DNA of 40,265 nt from a virus. Below, piece after piece: positions 5,522-12,696 of the stretch. The position numbers and the translations under genes are program-made. The DNA is taken from positions 1 to 40,265 of IMG/VR virus record IMGVR_UViG_3300005663_000108; one strand, given 5' to 3'. Under the pieces are notes generated by a model. That model did not search any database. It was not told the origin of the DNA and saw nothing but the letters and a program-made list of their open reading frames with translations. The first letter of the stretch is position 1; each line of letters begins with the position of its first letter.

Positions 5522-7807
5522 TTACTTAGCAATACTCGTTCCTACCCTGAGGTCTATCGCCATGGGCACAAAGAACTCAAATCCCGGCATGGGATTCGTC
5601 ATGGCTTCCTTCATAAGTTCCGCCACCTTCTTCACCTCTTCCTTTGGTGAATCCACTACTATTTCATCATGTATTTGCAAAACTATTAACGCCTTCAGTC
5701 CTTCTTTCCTTAAAAGACGATACAAGCGAACTACTGCTGCATTGATAATGTCGGCCCCCCCCCCTTGAATGGGAAAATTCTTTGCCTGATTGGACGCTCT
5801 CCGCTGAGAATTTTGATTCCTTTCCTTAGATATGGGTAAATGACGTTTCCTTCCAAAGAGATTAGTTACATACCCCTTACGTCTTACATCCTGCCCCAAT
5901 TTAGTATGAAACATGGCTATTTGGGGATGGAGTCGGAACCATTCTCCTCGCCATTTTCTTGCTTTGGATTCAGAAAATCCATGTTCATAGGCAAGTCCTC
6001 TGGCGGAAATTCCTGAGGCGAGGCTGAGATTAAGTTGCTTACCATCTTGTCGACTTGATAACTCAAGTTCCTTAGTTGTGTGAGTATGTGGGTCCTGTCC
6101 TTCAAGGATAAGCTTTCGGAACATACGGTCCTTGGAATGTGCAGCACAAATTCGTAATTCAAATTGTTCATAGTCTGCCGCCACAAGTCTGCCTCCTGGG
6201 AATCGAGAAGTAAAACAACTTTTTTCAGCACCCTCCCGTCGGATATTTTGAAGGTTAGGGTTAGATGAGGATAATCTTCCAGTCGCGACGAATCCTTGAT
6301 TAAAAGTGGTGTGTATATAACCGTTTCCATCCGTTTTCTCCTCCAATGCTGACAGTATTCCATTCCTAATGGACGTTATTTCCCGAATTCGAATTATGGG
6401 AAGTAATGACTTTCTCCGTTTAGACAATCTCTCTATCGTTTCCTTGCTTGTACTTGGCTCCCCACCCTTAGTCATCTCTAATACAGGAAGCTTCATTTCT
6501 TCATATAATAACTTTCTTACCTGTTTTGGACTGGACCAGTTGATGTCCCCAAACTTCTTCCTTAAAAAATCGTTCCCCGTTTTGATTTCTTCGTCCATTT
6601 CTTGACATAATTTCTTAAGTTTCCCTCCATTTATCTTTACCCCCGCTTCCTCCATTTTCCATAGAACGAAAGATAAAGGATTAATCACATCCCCAAGTAA
6701 AGATTTTTCGCGATCGTCCAAAACCCCCTCCTGGTACTCGTACAAGAGATACGTATATGCCGTATCAAATCCATTATATGTGCCCACAACGTGTAGGGGT
6801 ACATCGGAAAAGTCACCGTAATCCGGTAAGGAACTCCAGTAGGGATAACCTCTGCAATACCGGAGTAATTGGTCTTCAAGTCGGTGACTCTCATTTTCAT
6901 CGACGAGTCCAGCCCTAAGAAATGTATCGTGATAGTCTGTAATTTTGATTGGTTTCGTCCAACTGAGTTCGAATTTCGCATTATGTACTATCCTCGGTCC
7001 CTTAACCCACCATCGTTTAAGATCTGATTGTTTGGGATTCTCCACCCAATAGGTCAACAATTTCTTCTCCTCCCTCCAAGTGAAGGAAGCCGTTAGTATT
7101 CTTCCCTTCCGGGGGTCTAGCGACGTCGTTTCCAAATCGTACGCCGTTAAAATCTTCGCCGTCTTCTCCAACAGTTCCTCTATCGGACGGACCCATTTTT
7201 TAACTTTTGGGACGTGTGGGTTGCATACGGAAACCGCCCTATCAAAGGATGCTTCAACCTGCGGGAGGAGTCGATGCATCTCAGCCGCTTCTGCAAGGCA
7301 CGGCGCATGCAGAACCCACACGTCCCGTCCGGGGGAGAAGTTTATAATGCCGACATCGTTTATTAATTTCTTCAAAGGACCCACTTTAAACAAATTCCAT
7401 GCCTCCTCCCCGCATAGGAGGAGAACCTTTGGACGTATCTTACTTAAGGTATATAGCAAACGATCGGGATTGGCTTTCCTCCCCTCCTCCTCCAATCCCA
7501 CGTGCCTTCCCTTCCTTTCCACTAAATCCCACCATATATTAAGTTTCTCTAAACTAGGCTGTAAAAGTAACTTCTCCAACAATACCCGCCCAGGGGTATC
7601 CCACTCCCACGCCCCCCATATGGCTAAATCACAGGGTCCAGTCCTTCTCCTTAAAATCTGACAGACATTTTCCTTCGATAATCTTTCGTACCCGTTTCCG
7701 TAATGTTTGACGCGTAATTCCGAGCGAGGCCGCTGTAGCAACGATTGCTCCCCTAGGGGTTCCCATTGCCCGCGCTGTATCTGCGAGATGCTGTAATGTG
7801 GTATCAT
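5522..7807 (-). CDS. Family A DNA polymerase with 3'-5' exonuclease (DpoZ candidate)
   Basis: Replicative polymerase, 761 aa. The exonuclease is present: Exo I YDLETT (D224, E226), Exo II HNAKFE (E280 where Asp is usual), Exo III YNGFD (Y344, D348). Polymerase motif A is ADYEQFELR (D545; usual DYSQIELR). Motif B keeps R586, K590 and N593 but reads NLSLASG where NFGxxYG is usual. Motif C is IHDE (D714, E715). Residues ~50-190 (GAWEWDTPGR, PKVLLLCGEEAWNLF, VLHAPCL) look like a worn uracil-DNA-glycosylase fold, as in some phage PolA fusions. No 5'-3' exonuclease. Sharing a genome with purZ makes it a DpoZ candidate, the PolA group co-occurring with PurZ. The start is doubtful: ATG 7807 lies 179 nt inside the preceding gene, while AAGGAGAAGG near 7650 has no usual start codon in frame after it. 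Confidence 0.9.
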   Translation of the reverse strand: MIPHYSISQIQRGQWEPLGEQSLLQRPRSELRVKHYGNGYERLSKENVCQILRRRTGPCDLAIWGAWEWDTPGRVLLEKLLLQPSLEKLNIWWDLVERKGRHVGLEEEGRKANPDRLLYTLSKIRPKVLLLCGEEAWNLFKVGPLKKLINDVGIINFSPGRDVWVLHAPCLAEAAEMHRLLPQVEASFDRAVSVCNPHVPKVKKWVRPIEELLEKTAKILTAYDLETTSLDPRKGRILTASFTWREEKKLLTYWVENPKQSDLKRWWVKGPRIVHNAKFELSWTKPIKITDYHDTFLRAGLVDENESHRLEDQLLRYCRGYPYWSSLPDYGDFSDVPLHVVGTYNGFDTAYTYLLYEYQEGVLDDREKSLLGDVINPLSFVLWKMEEAGVKINGGKLKKLCQEMDEEIKTGNDFLRKKFGDINWSSPKQVRKLLYEEMKLPVLEMTKGGEPSTSKETIERLSKRRKSLLPIIRIREITSIRNGILSALEEKTDGNGYIHTTFNQGFVATGRLSSSNPNLQNIRREGAEKSCFTSRFPGGRLVAADYEQFELRICAAHSKDRMFRKLILEGQDPHTHTTKELELSSRQDGKQLNLSLASGISARGLAYEHGFSESKARKWRGEWFRLHPQIAMFHTKLGQDVRRKGYVTNLFGRKRHLPISKERNQNSQRRASNQAKNFPIQGGGADIINAAVVRLYRLLRKEGLKALIVLQIHDEIVVDSPKEEVKKVAELMKEAMTNPMPGFEFFVPMAIDLRVGTSIAK

Positions 7808-8165
7808 TAAGTCTCATCTCCCTTAACGGTTCCGATCTAGGCCAATTTTCCCTCACTATAGCATCGACTATAAATTCCCCATGTCTTCTCTTCTCAGTAC
7901 TTTCCTTTCTTAAATAATCTAAAATCGTACTCCTTATTGCCATCTCCACATATCTCTTAAAGGTAGCTGGACGGGAAGGATCAATCCTCCCACCGTCTAT
8001 TACCCTTAAAAATTTAAGAGTCACATAATTCCTCGTCTCATCACTCCGGGTACGCATTAATTTTAACATAAGCATAACTGCCCTACCCCTGGCGTCTTCA
8101 TCTCCCCGGTACGCCCTACTCAGAGCCAAACCAAGTGATTCTTGCCATATAATATCCGTTTTCAT
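7629..8165 (-). CDS. Sigma-70-like (ECF-type) factor or HTH regulator
   Basis: 178 aa from ATG 8165 (a TTG at 8192 would add 9 residues). The N-terminal half has the helical pattern of sigma region 2, including RYVEMAIRSTILDYLRKE, which resembles the core-binding/-10 recognition helix of ECF sigmas (usual end DxxR). The C-terminus has a helix-turn-helix, ATAASLGITRQTLRKRVRKI, like region 4. It could redirect host RNA polymerase to middle or late phage genes; no phage RNA polymerase gene is seen here. It overlaps the nuclease upstream by 50 nt and the annotated polymerase start by 179 nt. Confidence 0.55.
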   Translation of the reverse strand: MKTDIIWQESLGLALSRAYRGDEDARGRAVMLMLKLMRTRSDETRNYVTLKFLRVIDGGRIDPSRPATFKRYVEMAIRSTILDYLRKESTEKRRHGEFIVDAIVRENWPRSEPLREMRLNDTTLQHLADTARAMGTPRGAIVATAASLGITRQTLRKRVRKIIEGKCLSDFKEKDWTL

Positions 8166-8508
8166 CCTTCGGCAGCGTAGAATCAAATACAATTATTGGT
8201 CCTCCATCCTGTTTAATAAGAAGTAACCATCTTCGTTCATCACCACAAGAATTTTTTATTATGGTACGTATCCATTCCTTAACATGCCGACGTTGGATTT
8301 TCTTCCTAAATTTACACTCCACATAAAATTTCCCCGCGTTTATCTTATCTACGGGACCATCCCTACCATTGCAGGGAATGAGATCGCCATTCCATTGCTT
8401 CTCCCCCCCATCAGTCCTTCGCCAATGAAGATGCCCCGTCAATTCAGCCGCGAACTTTTTAGCTTGACGTTCCCATCTAGCACCGGTATTTCGCTCCCTA
8501 CTCCCCAT
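8116..8508 (-). CDS. PD-(D/E)XK nuclease, Holliday-junction-resolvase (Hjc)-like
   Basis: 130 aa with the motif order of Hjc/VRR-type enzymes: N-terminal RNTGARWERQAKKFAAEL (Glu13 on helix 1), WNGDLI (Asp42) and FYVECKFRKK (Glu64-x-Lys66), followed by basic RRHVKEW. These residues form the metal site of PD-(D/E)XK nucleases. Likely role: resolving branched DNA before packaging, equivalent to T7 gp3 or T4 gp49. Its start overlaps the stop of the preceding exonuclease gene by 11 nt. Confidence 0.7.
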   Translation of the reverse strand: MGSRERNTGARWERQAKKFAAELTGHLHWRRTDGGEKQWNGDLIPCNGRDGPVDKINAGKFYVECKFRKKIQRRHVKEWIRTIIKNSCGDERRWLLLIKQDGGPIIVFDSTLPKDENGYYMARITWFGSE

Positions 8509-9370
8509 CCAACATCTCCTCCGTAAGGTAACTTACAGCCCCGGACTTCACCACTTCTGCACAAATCTTTTTATGAGTATGAACCTTCCTTAAAGTAGAA
8601 AATAAAGTCATGTGAGCTCCCATCACATTCGTATAATCATGCCAGCGAAATTCTCCAGTGTCCGGATCGAAATGTAAAACCCCAATCCCTAACTTACCTT
8701 CTGTAAACGCCCAGGCGTCTTCGGCGTATGCATAGGCAGCTAACTGCATGGGGTACTCCGGCTCCCTCACGGCCTTAGAGGTTTTATAATCAACGACGTA
8801 CTCCGTTTCTCCCAAAATACATTTTAAATCATAAGTTCCAGCATAATGATGCTCCACACAAAATACCCTTTGTTCCACCCCCAACACTTCTTTAAAATTT
8901 ACCGCTTTCTGCCACCGGGTAAAACTTTGCCAACACGTATTTACATATTTGGCATTAATTCCTGACTTCACCAGTGGCACTTTCCCATGAAGAAGCCAAT
9001 TCTCCAACACCCTATGGGCGGCTTTCCCCTTGTTAGCCGCCTTTTCCAATTCTTCTGAATGGCGACGCTTAGCTAGCTCAAATACTTCCTTAGGGTCCTT
9101 TATTACCTTCCTTATCTTCCCCGTTTTCGGATTAACAAGCTGATTCAAACAATAATCAGCGGTAAGGTTAGCCGCCCAAAAGACGAGTCCCGGTTTGTCA
9201 AGCTGCCCTATAATTGAGGTAACGGAGGGGACCGAAATTGACTTCTTTTCCCCCGGAAGGACTACACGGTACTGATGATTTCCCTCGGAGAAGCTAATCT
9301 TATATACGTTCTTCCCCTCCTTAACTTCCCACCTTATAGGGCCTTCCTTCTTAGTTGCCGTTGCCATCAT
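8498..9370 (-). CDS. PD-(D/E)XK exonuclease, RecB/Cas4-like
   Basis: 290 aa. Near the N-terminus VPSVTSIIGQLDKP is typical of phage exonucleases of this group. GKAAHRVLE (H119), GTYDLK (D181), VVDYKTSK (D194, K196) and YPMQLAAYA (Q209) give the full RecB-nuclease motif set. No four-cysteine iron-sulfur cluster is seen, unlike Cas4. Likely role: recombination or host DNA degradation, or end processing during replication. The start ATG ATG at 9370 has AAGGAGATAA upstream, the same leader as the gene at 5185. Confidence 0.8.
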   Translation of the reverse strand: MMATATKKEGPIRWEVKEGKNVYKISFSEGNHQYRVVLPGEKKSISVPSVTSIIGQLDKPGLVFWAANLTADYCLNQLVNPKTGKIRKVIKDPKEVFELAKRRHSEELEKAANKGKAAHRVLENWLLHGKVPLVKSGINAKYVNTCWQSFTRWQKAVNFKEVLGVEQRVFCVEHHYAGTYDLKCILGETEYVVDYKTSKAVREPEYPMQLAAYAYAEDAWAFTEGKLGIGVLHFDPDTGEFRWHDYTNVMGAHMTLFSTLRKVHTHKKICAEVVKSGAVSYLTEEMLDGE

Positions 9371-9378
9371 TTATCTCC

Positions 9379-9771
9379 TTACATTAGTCTGCTAATTTGT
9401 TCTATGATGTAAAGACGGGGTGCTACAAGGGCTTTACATAAATTCGGTACAGCGTCTTTACTACATACGACTAGCCCTATTACAGAGAAAAAACAACCAA
9501 ACACTCCAGAGATAATACAAGCAATTCCTTTCGGTGTGGGATCGGTTTGCCAGACATCCTTACTAGTTCCAAAACGGTAAGATAAAGATATCATAATAGA
9601 AGGAACAATAAGGAAGAACGCAAGTTGTAATAAGTTGTTCAGTATCCCATATCTCACAATCTCCTGCGCTAACAACGGAGCCTGTTCTACAGTAAAGCTC
9701 TCCGTTGCTTCTGCCCAATCCAATACCTTTTGCCCAACCGAATTTACCAATTCCTGCGTTTTTTCATCCAT
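9379..9771 (-). CDS. Two-span membrane protein, 130 aa
   Basis: A soluble N-terminal helix (residues 1-40) is followed by membrane segment 1 (about 45-65, LLQLAFFLIVPSIMISL), a polar loop with TSKDVWQTDPTPKG, and membrane segment 2 (about 82-103, IACIISGVFGCFFSVIGLVV). The C-terminal APRLYIIEQISRL resembles the APKLYLIE ending of phage membrane proteins of unknown role. Two spans would suit a holin, but it lies amid nucleases with no endolysin beside it, so lysis is not assigned. It overlaps the SLOG gene upstream by 8 nt. Confidence 0.6.
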   Translation of the reverse strand: MDEKTQELVNSVGQKVLDWAEATESFTVEQAPLLAQEIVRYGILNNLLQLAFFLIVPSIMISLSYRFGTSKDVWQTDPTPKGIACIISGVFGCFFSVIGLVVCSKDAVPNLCKALVAPRLYIIEQISRLM

Positions 9772-10132
9772 TATTCATCTCCTCAGTAACTTCAATTATT
9801 GGAATCTTTTTCTTCTTAGCAATCTTAACCATATGTGCAGTCCCCTTACCCCCAGGGAAAGCAATAACCAAATCAGGACGACCCTCAAGCAGCATAGCGA
9901 AATTACGTATAAAACCTGCCCCTTTACCATATTTATCCCAATCGGCATGATAAGAAGTAACCGATATACCTCTCTCTAAAGCCCATTGCCTCGCCAACTT
10001 GTCTGCACCCTTAGCTCCCCCCTGTATAAGGTGTGAAATTAGATATTGATTAAGAACATGATGTAAAAATTTTTTATTATCAAAATTCCTCCCCCCACAT
10101 ACAAGCACCTTTCCGATGAGAGTTGCCATCAT
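9764..10132 (-). CDS. SLOG-fold protein, YspA/DUF2493 family
   Basis: 122 aa. The whole family pattern is visible: VLVCGGRNF near the N-terminus, LIQGGAKGADKLARQWA, ADWDKYGKGAGFIRN, and LVIAFPGGKGTAHM. This Rossmann-like SLOG domain binds nucleotides or nucleotide-derived ligands; the family is widespread in phages with no settled function. ATG ATG at 10132/10129 overlaps the stop of the zinc-ribbon gene, with GGAGG upstream. In a phage remodelling its purine pool a nucleotide-sensing or nucleotide-processing role is conceivable but unproven. Confidence 0.75.
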   Translation of the reverse strand: MMATLIGKVLVCGGRNFDNKKFLHHVLNQYLISHLIQGGAKGADKLARQWALERGISVTSYHADWDKYGKGAGFIRNFAMLLEGRPDLVIAFPGGKGTAHMVKIAKKKKIPIIEVTEEMNNG

Positions 10133-10341
10133 TCATCCTCCACCCATTCATACTTCGCCATAAATTCTTCATCTTCATCCGCCTCCCCAGGGTCCAACGT
10201 CCATTCGCAATGGGGCCAGGATGAACACCCGTAAAAATGATGCATGGTCCTCCTGTTCTGTTTAAGTTCAATTACCCCCGCAAGGAGGGTGTCACCACAC
10301 TCAGGACAAAGCGACCCCTCAAATGGATAATTTTCACTCAT
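10129..10341 (-). CDS. Small topoisomerase-type zinc-ribbon protein, 70 aa
   Basis: CPECG near residue 12 and GCSSWPHCEW near 40 give two cysteine pairs of a topoisomerase C-terminal zinc finger (FxGCSxxPxC). The remainder is acidic (DEDEEFMAKYEWVEDE). Stand-alone copies occur in phages as small DNA- or protein-binding factors. The ATG at 10341 overlaps the end of the preceding gene; a TTG three codons earlier is possible. Confidence 0.65.
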   Translation of the reverse strand: MSENYPFEGSLCPECGDTLLAGVIELKQNRRTMHHFYGCSSWPHCEWTLDPGEADEDEEFMAKYEWVEDE

Positions 10342-10624
10342 TTTTTTCAATCCCCATCCTTTCCAAAACCCCTATAGTTGAAGTATAATGTATCATCTCT
10401 GATTTTGCCGACCCCCTATTTGCTACTTTCCCCCCTATTGATATCTTAATAATAATCCCTAATTGTACATCTTCTTTTGAAGACTGAACCCAATGCATAA
10501 TAAACATATTCGCTGCACTATTCATGTCCTCACTGTAGCACCCCAACTCCAAACCCCCACTAAGAAAATGAAACCAAATCTTTCCTTTCCTCTCACTTAT
10601 ACCAGTCCTTTCTTCCGTCTCCAT
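10334..10624 (-). CDS. Hypothetical protein, 96 aa
   Basis: ATG at 10624 follows GAGGAT at moderate distance. The product reads KIWFHFLSGGLELGCYSED, FIMHWVQSSKED and IIIKISIGGKVANRGSAK, alternating strands and loops, with no membrane helix and no known motif. It lies in the AT-rich stretch 10.3-11.2 kb. Its start overlaps a start-less repeat of the neighbouring NEAQRKK gene end. Confidence 0.5.
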   Translation of the reverse strand: METEERTGISERKGKIWFHFLSGGLELGCYSEDMNSAANMFIMHWVQSSKEDVQLGIIIKISIGGKVANRGSAKSEMIHYTSTIGVLERMGIEKNE

Positions 10625-10674
10625 TCCTGCAGATCCTCTTTTTTCTTCCGCTGGGCCTCATTCCACTCATCTTT
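10597..10674 (-). pseudogene. Remnant copy of the NEAQRKK gene tail
   Basis: A 25-codon open stretch between stops reads KDEWNEAQRKKKEDLQEWRRKKG but has no start codon. It closely matches the C-terminal DKEWNEAQRKKREEWRGLL of the 55-aa gene at 11173-11340, and the DNA is also similar (GGGCCTCATTCCA in both). It is therefore a truncated duplicate, or a C-terminal extension reached only by a frameshift at the run TTAAAAAGA ending the 168-aa gene. Confidence 0.4.
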
Positions 10675-11173
10675 TTAATCCTATGCTTTCCACTACCTCC
10701 GGCCAAAAAATAGGGGGTGTAAAAGTTATCCTATCTTCATCTATAATCTTTTTAACTAAATTCCAGGTTTCCAATTCTTCAACACTTTCTTTTATATGGT
10801 TCAATATTTCAATTTTCACCTCACACATAGACTTTTGTGTATATAAAAACTCTTTCACACATCTAAGCTGTGATTTAGTTATATTTAAAGGCAGATTCAT
10901 TCCAAGTAAAATTATATCCTTCTCCCCCTTAGACATAGTAGGGTAAGTGACAACTGGTGTTATCTCTTTTATTCTTAAAGGAATCATTAATTTCAGTCTA
11001 CTTCTAACTATTTTACTAGATATAACCAATTTTGGTGTGTCTTCTTTTAATTTTTTAACCATCTTAGTACCTGTTCCATATGGCAACTTTCCCCCCTCCC
11101 TCCACTTTGGATATATTTTATAAAGGGCTATCTCTATTATTTCATCTGATATATCTTTAAGTCTTATACTCAT
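10667..11173 (-). CDS. Hypothetical protein, 168 aa, AT-rich gene
   Basis: ATG at 11173 overlaps the previous stop (TAATG) with GGAGGGGG 11 nt upstream, preferred over the ATG at 11191, which lies inside the preceding gene. The product is basic and mixed alpha/beta: SDEIIEIALYKIYPKW, a central block with SRLKLMIPLRIKEITPVVTYP, and a C-terminal helix ELETWNLVKKIIDEDR. No family recognised. The gene is visibly richer in A+T than its neighbours, suggesting later acquisition. Confidence 0.55.
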   Translation of the reverse strand: MSIRLKDISDEIIEIALYKIYPKWREGGKLPYGTGTKMVKKLKEDTPKLVISSKIVRSRLKLMIPLRIKEITPVVTYPTMSKGEKDIILLGMNLPLNITKSQLRCVKEFLYTQKSMCEVKIEILNHIKESVEELETWNLVKKIIDEDRITFTPPIFWPEVVESIGLKR

Positions 11174-11340
11174 TACAACAACCCCCTCCATTCTTCCCTC
11201 TTCTTTCGTTGGGCCTCATTCCATTCCTTATCCTTAACCACCTTCACATCCCTTACAGCCTGAAATTCCCCCCGTTTCCGGCGGTAACGTACCCATTTCC
11301 CCTTCCGAGCGGCTCGGATTTCACAATTACCTGATCTCAT
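11173..11340 (-). CDS. Small basic protein, 55 aa (NEAQRKK family)
   Basis: ATG at 11340 overlaps the end of the upstream gene and the stop overlaps the next start. Very basic (KGKWVRYRRKRG) with a C-terminal helix KVVKDKEWNEAQRKKREEW. A partial copy of that helix sits 500 bp downstream. Probably nucleic-acid binding by charge alone; no family recognised. Confidence 0.5.
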   Translation of the reverse strand: MRSGNCEIRAARKGKWVRYRRKRGEFQAVRDVKVVKDKEWNEAQRKKREEWRGLL

Positions 11341-11518
11341 CTTTTTCCATTACGTTCTCTTGTACCCATTTTTCATGATCGTTCATAAATTCTTCGAAAG
11401 TTGATTGACCAACATCTTCTTCAATGATGAAGTTGGATAACGTTAAGCTCCCAGCAGTTAATACCATATGAGGTAAAGATAAAGAAGAAGTAAGATCAAG
11501 ATGATAAGGTATACACAT
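11327..11518 (-). CDS. Small acidic hypothetical protein, 63 aa
   Basis: ATG at 11518 overlaps the stop of the HTH gene (TGATG), with GAGGAGAAAG just upstream. It starts with a hydrophobic stretch containing LTSSLSLPHMVLTAGSLTL and ends acidic (DHEKWVQENVMEKDE). It is not a clear membrane helix or signal peptide. Function unknown. Confidence 0.5.
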   Translation of the reverse strand: MCIPYHLDLTSSLSLPHMVLTAGSLTLSNFIIEEDVGQSTFEEFMNDHEKWVQENVMEKDEIR

Positions 11519-11982
11519 CACTTTCTCCTCAAGTAGTCAGCTAGGTCCTGTAAAGCGCGAGACACCGTGGCCTTGCTTACCCCCACCTTCCGCCCCAAAT
11601 CCGTCATGTCCCGGTACGGGTTAAGCCCCAAGACGTACGCCAGTACCCTTTGGCGGGATTCTGCCTGCTGCTGCATCCACAAGTCCAAATCCAACATGGT
11701 TTGGCTGTATCTGGCGGTGATGGTGGAGGACTTATCTTCCAGGGGGAAGGGGGGAAGAGGTTCTTCATAATTCTCAACGAAATGTTGGCGGCATATGTCC
11801 TTACAGACGTTGGCCGTCATGGTAGAAATAAGTCCTTCCGTAAATGGAGTGCCGTTAATCTCCATCTTCCAAATCTTTATTAAAACTAATTGTTTGGCTT
11901 CTACCTGCCAAAGAGGTTTACGTATTTGGGCCCGTATTATTTTTTCACTCAATTCTGCCCATTGCGTAAATTTTAAACCCAT
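11518..11982 (-). CDS. Sigma-70-like/HTH DNA-binding protein, 154 aa
   Basis: The C-terminal ~45 residues, VLAYVLGLNPYRDMTDLGRK followed by VGVSKATVSRALQDLADYLRRK, form a helix-turn-helix in the region-4 style (DLGRKVGVSKATVSRAL). The N-terminal ~75 residues are helical (LWQVEAKQLVLIKIWKMEIN, ISTMTANVCKDICRQHF) as in sigma region 2. With the protein at 7629 this makes two sigma-like proteins in the early operon. ATG 11982 has AAGGAG upstream. It may serve middle or late transcription; an ordinary repressor is the alternative. Confidence 0.5.
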   Translation of the reverse strand: MGLKFTQWAELSEKIIRAQIRKPLWQVEAKQLVLIKIWKMEINGTPFTEGLISTMTANVCKDICRQHFVENYEEPLPPFPLEDKSSTITARYSQTMLDLDLWMQQQAESRQRVLAYVLGLNPYRDMTDLGRKVGVSKATVSRALQDLADYLRRK

Positions 11983-11999
11983 TAGTTCACTCCTTAAAA

Positions 12000-12068
12000 C
12001 TACCCCTGGGGGCTAGCTTCCCTCGGCTACAAAGCGAAGCGCCTATTGGGCATCAACCCCGGGGATAG
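12000..12068 (-). other. Structured intergenic element
   Basis: The gap between the 206-aa gene and the HTH gene is closed by the arms CTACCCCTGGGG (from 12000) and CCCCGGGGATAG (to 12068), with wobble pairs. The transcript can also fold a small inner stem (GGCGCTTCGCTT). No U-run follows. Similar in plan to the elements at 3963-4053 and 537-622. Confidence 0.4.
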
Positions 12069-12075
12069 GTAGCCT

Positions 12076-12378
12076 CTAAGCCTTTGCCAACTTTCGCTTC
12101 TTACCCTTAGCCGTCCCTTTGGCCTTCTTAGGCTTGACCTTCCCGTTGCCGAGGAACTCCTTACGCTGCGCGGGAAGGACGCTTTCGTGAAACTTCACCT
12201 GAAACGCGTCCTGTACCGCGATGTCGATGCGTTTTCCGGTGAAGAGACATTCCACCACCAAACGTTGGTGGTGATGTTTCCGGTCCTTGTCTTCATAGAC
12301 CCGTAGGACCTTCGCTCCAGCGGGAGTCTTATCCCCCACCTTGTACTTCGGTTTAAACTTCTTCGTCTTTGCTGCCAT
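12076..12378 (-). CDS. Possible internal-start product of the QDAFQV gene, 100 aa
   Basis: Within the 206-aa frame, ATG 12378 (MAAKTKKFKPKYKVG) is preceded by AAGAGGAGGT at ideal spacing, stronger than the site of the full-length start. The product would be the basic QDAFQV domain alone, matching the length and domain content of the 116-aa paralogue at 14453. It is either a second product of one gene or evidence that two genes have fused by loss of a stop. Confidence 0.45.
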   Translation of the reverse strand: MAAKTKKFKPKYKVGDKTPAGAKVLRVYEDKDRKHHHQRLVVECLFTGKRIDIAVQDAFQVKFHESVLPAQRKEFLGNGKVKPKKAKGTAKGKKRKLAKA

Positions 12379-12696
12379 TGGTTGGATACCTCCTCTTAGC
12401 TGGTTTATTTGAGCTTTCGTTAACTCAAACCATTTCAACTTCCTCATACCGGAGGGAACCATAATATCCGGTTCCCCCCAAACCCATATAACTTCAAGTT
12501 CAACTTCCGCTCGAACTGACGCCTTTTGAACTACCTCCTCCCGTCCCGTCTTACTGAGGTCTAACCACACTATAGCGTCATCCTTGATGAAGGAAAGAAC
12601 TCCTCCCTCTTCAAGATGACTGTACGGTCCCTTATAGTAGCGGGGCTTCCTCTTTCCCGCTTCCCGAAGGACGTAAGCCATCTGCATTCTTCCCAT
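12076..12696 (-). CDS. QDAFQV-family protein, 206 aa, with N-terminal extension
   Basis: Residues 1-105 form an unrecognised domain (GKRKPRYYKGPYSH, DDAIVWLDLSKTGREEV, VELEVIWVWGEPDIMVP). The rest is a small basic domain with HHHQRLVVECLFTGKRID, AVQDAFQVKFHESVL and a Lys-rich tail KPKKAKGTAKGKKRKL. The same domain is the whole C-terminus of the early protein at 14453. The upstream stop and this ATG overlap (TAATG at 12696). A second, strongly supported ATG lies in frame at 12378. The basic tails suggest nucleic-acid binding; the family is not one I can name. Confidence 0.6.
   Translation of the reverse strand: MGRMQMAYVLREAGKRKPRYYKGPYSHLEEGGVLSFIKDDAIVWLDLSKTGREEVVQKASVRAEVELEVIWVWGEPDIMVPSGMRKLKWFELTKAQINQLRGGIQPMAAKTKKFKPKYKVGDKTPAGAKVLRVYEDKDRKHHHQRLVVECLFTGKRIDIAVQDAFQVKFHESVLPAQRKEFLGNGKVKPKKAKGTAKGKKRKLAKA

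Noticed and set aside
9379-9771. Holin call for the two-span membrane protein
   Set aside because: Two spans fit, but there is no endolysin or spanin nearby and the gene sits among nucleases in the early block.
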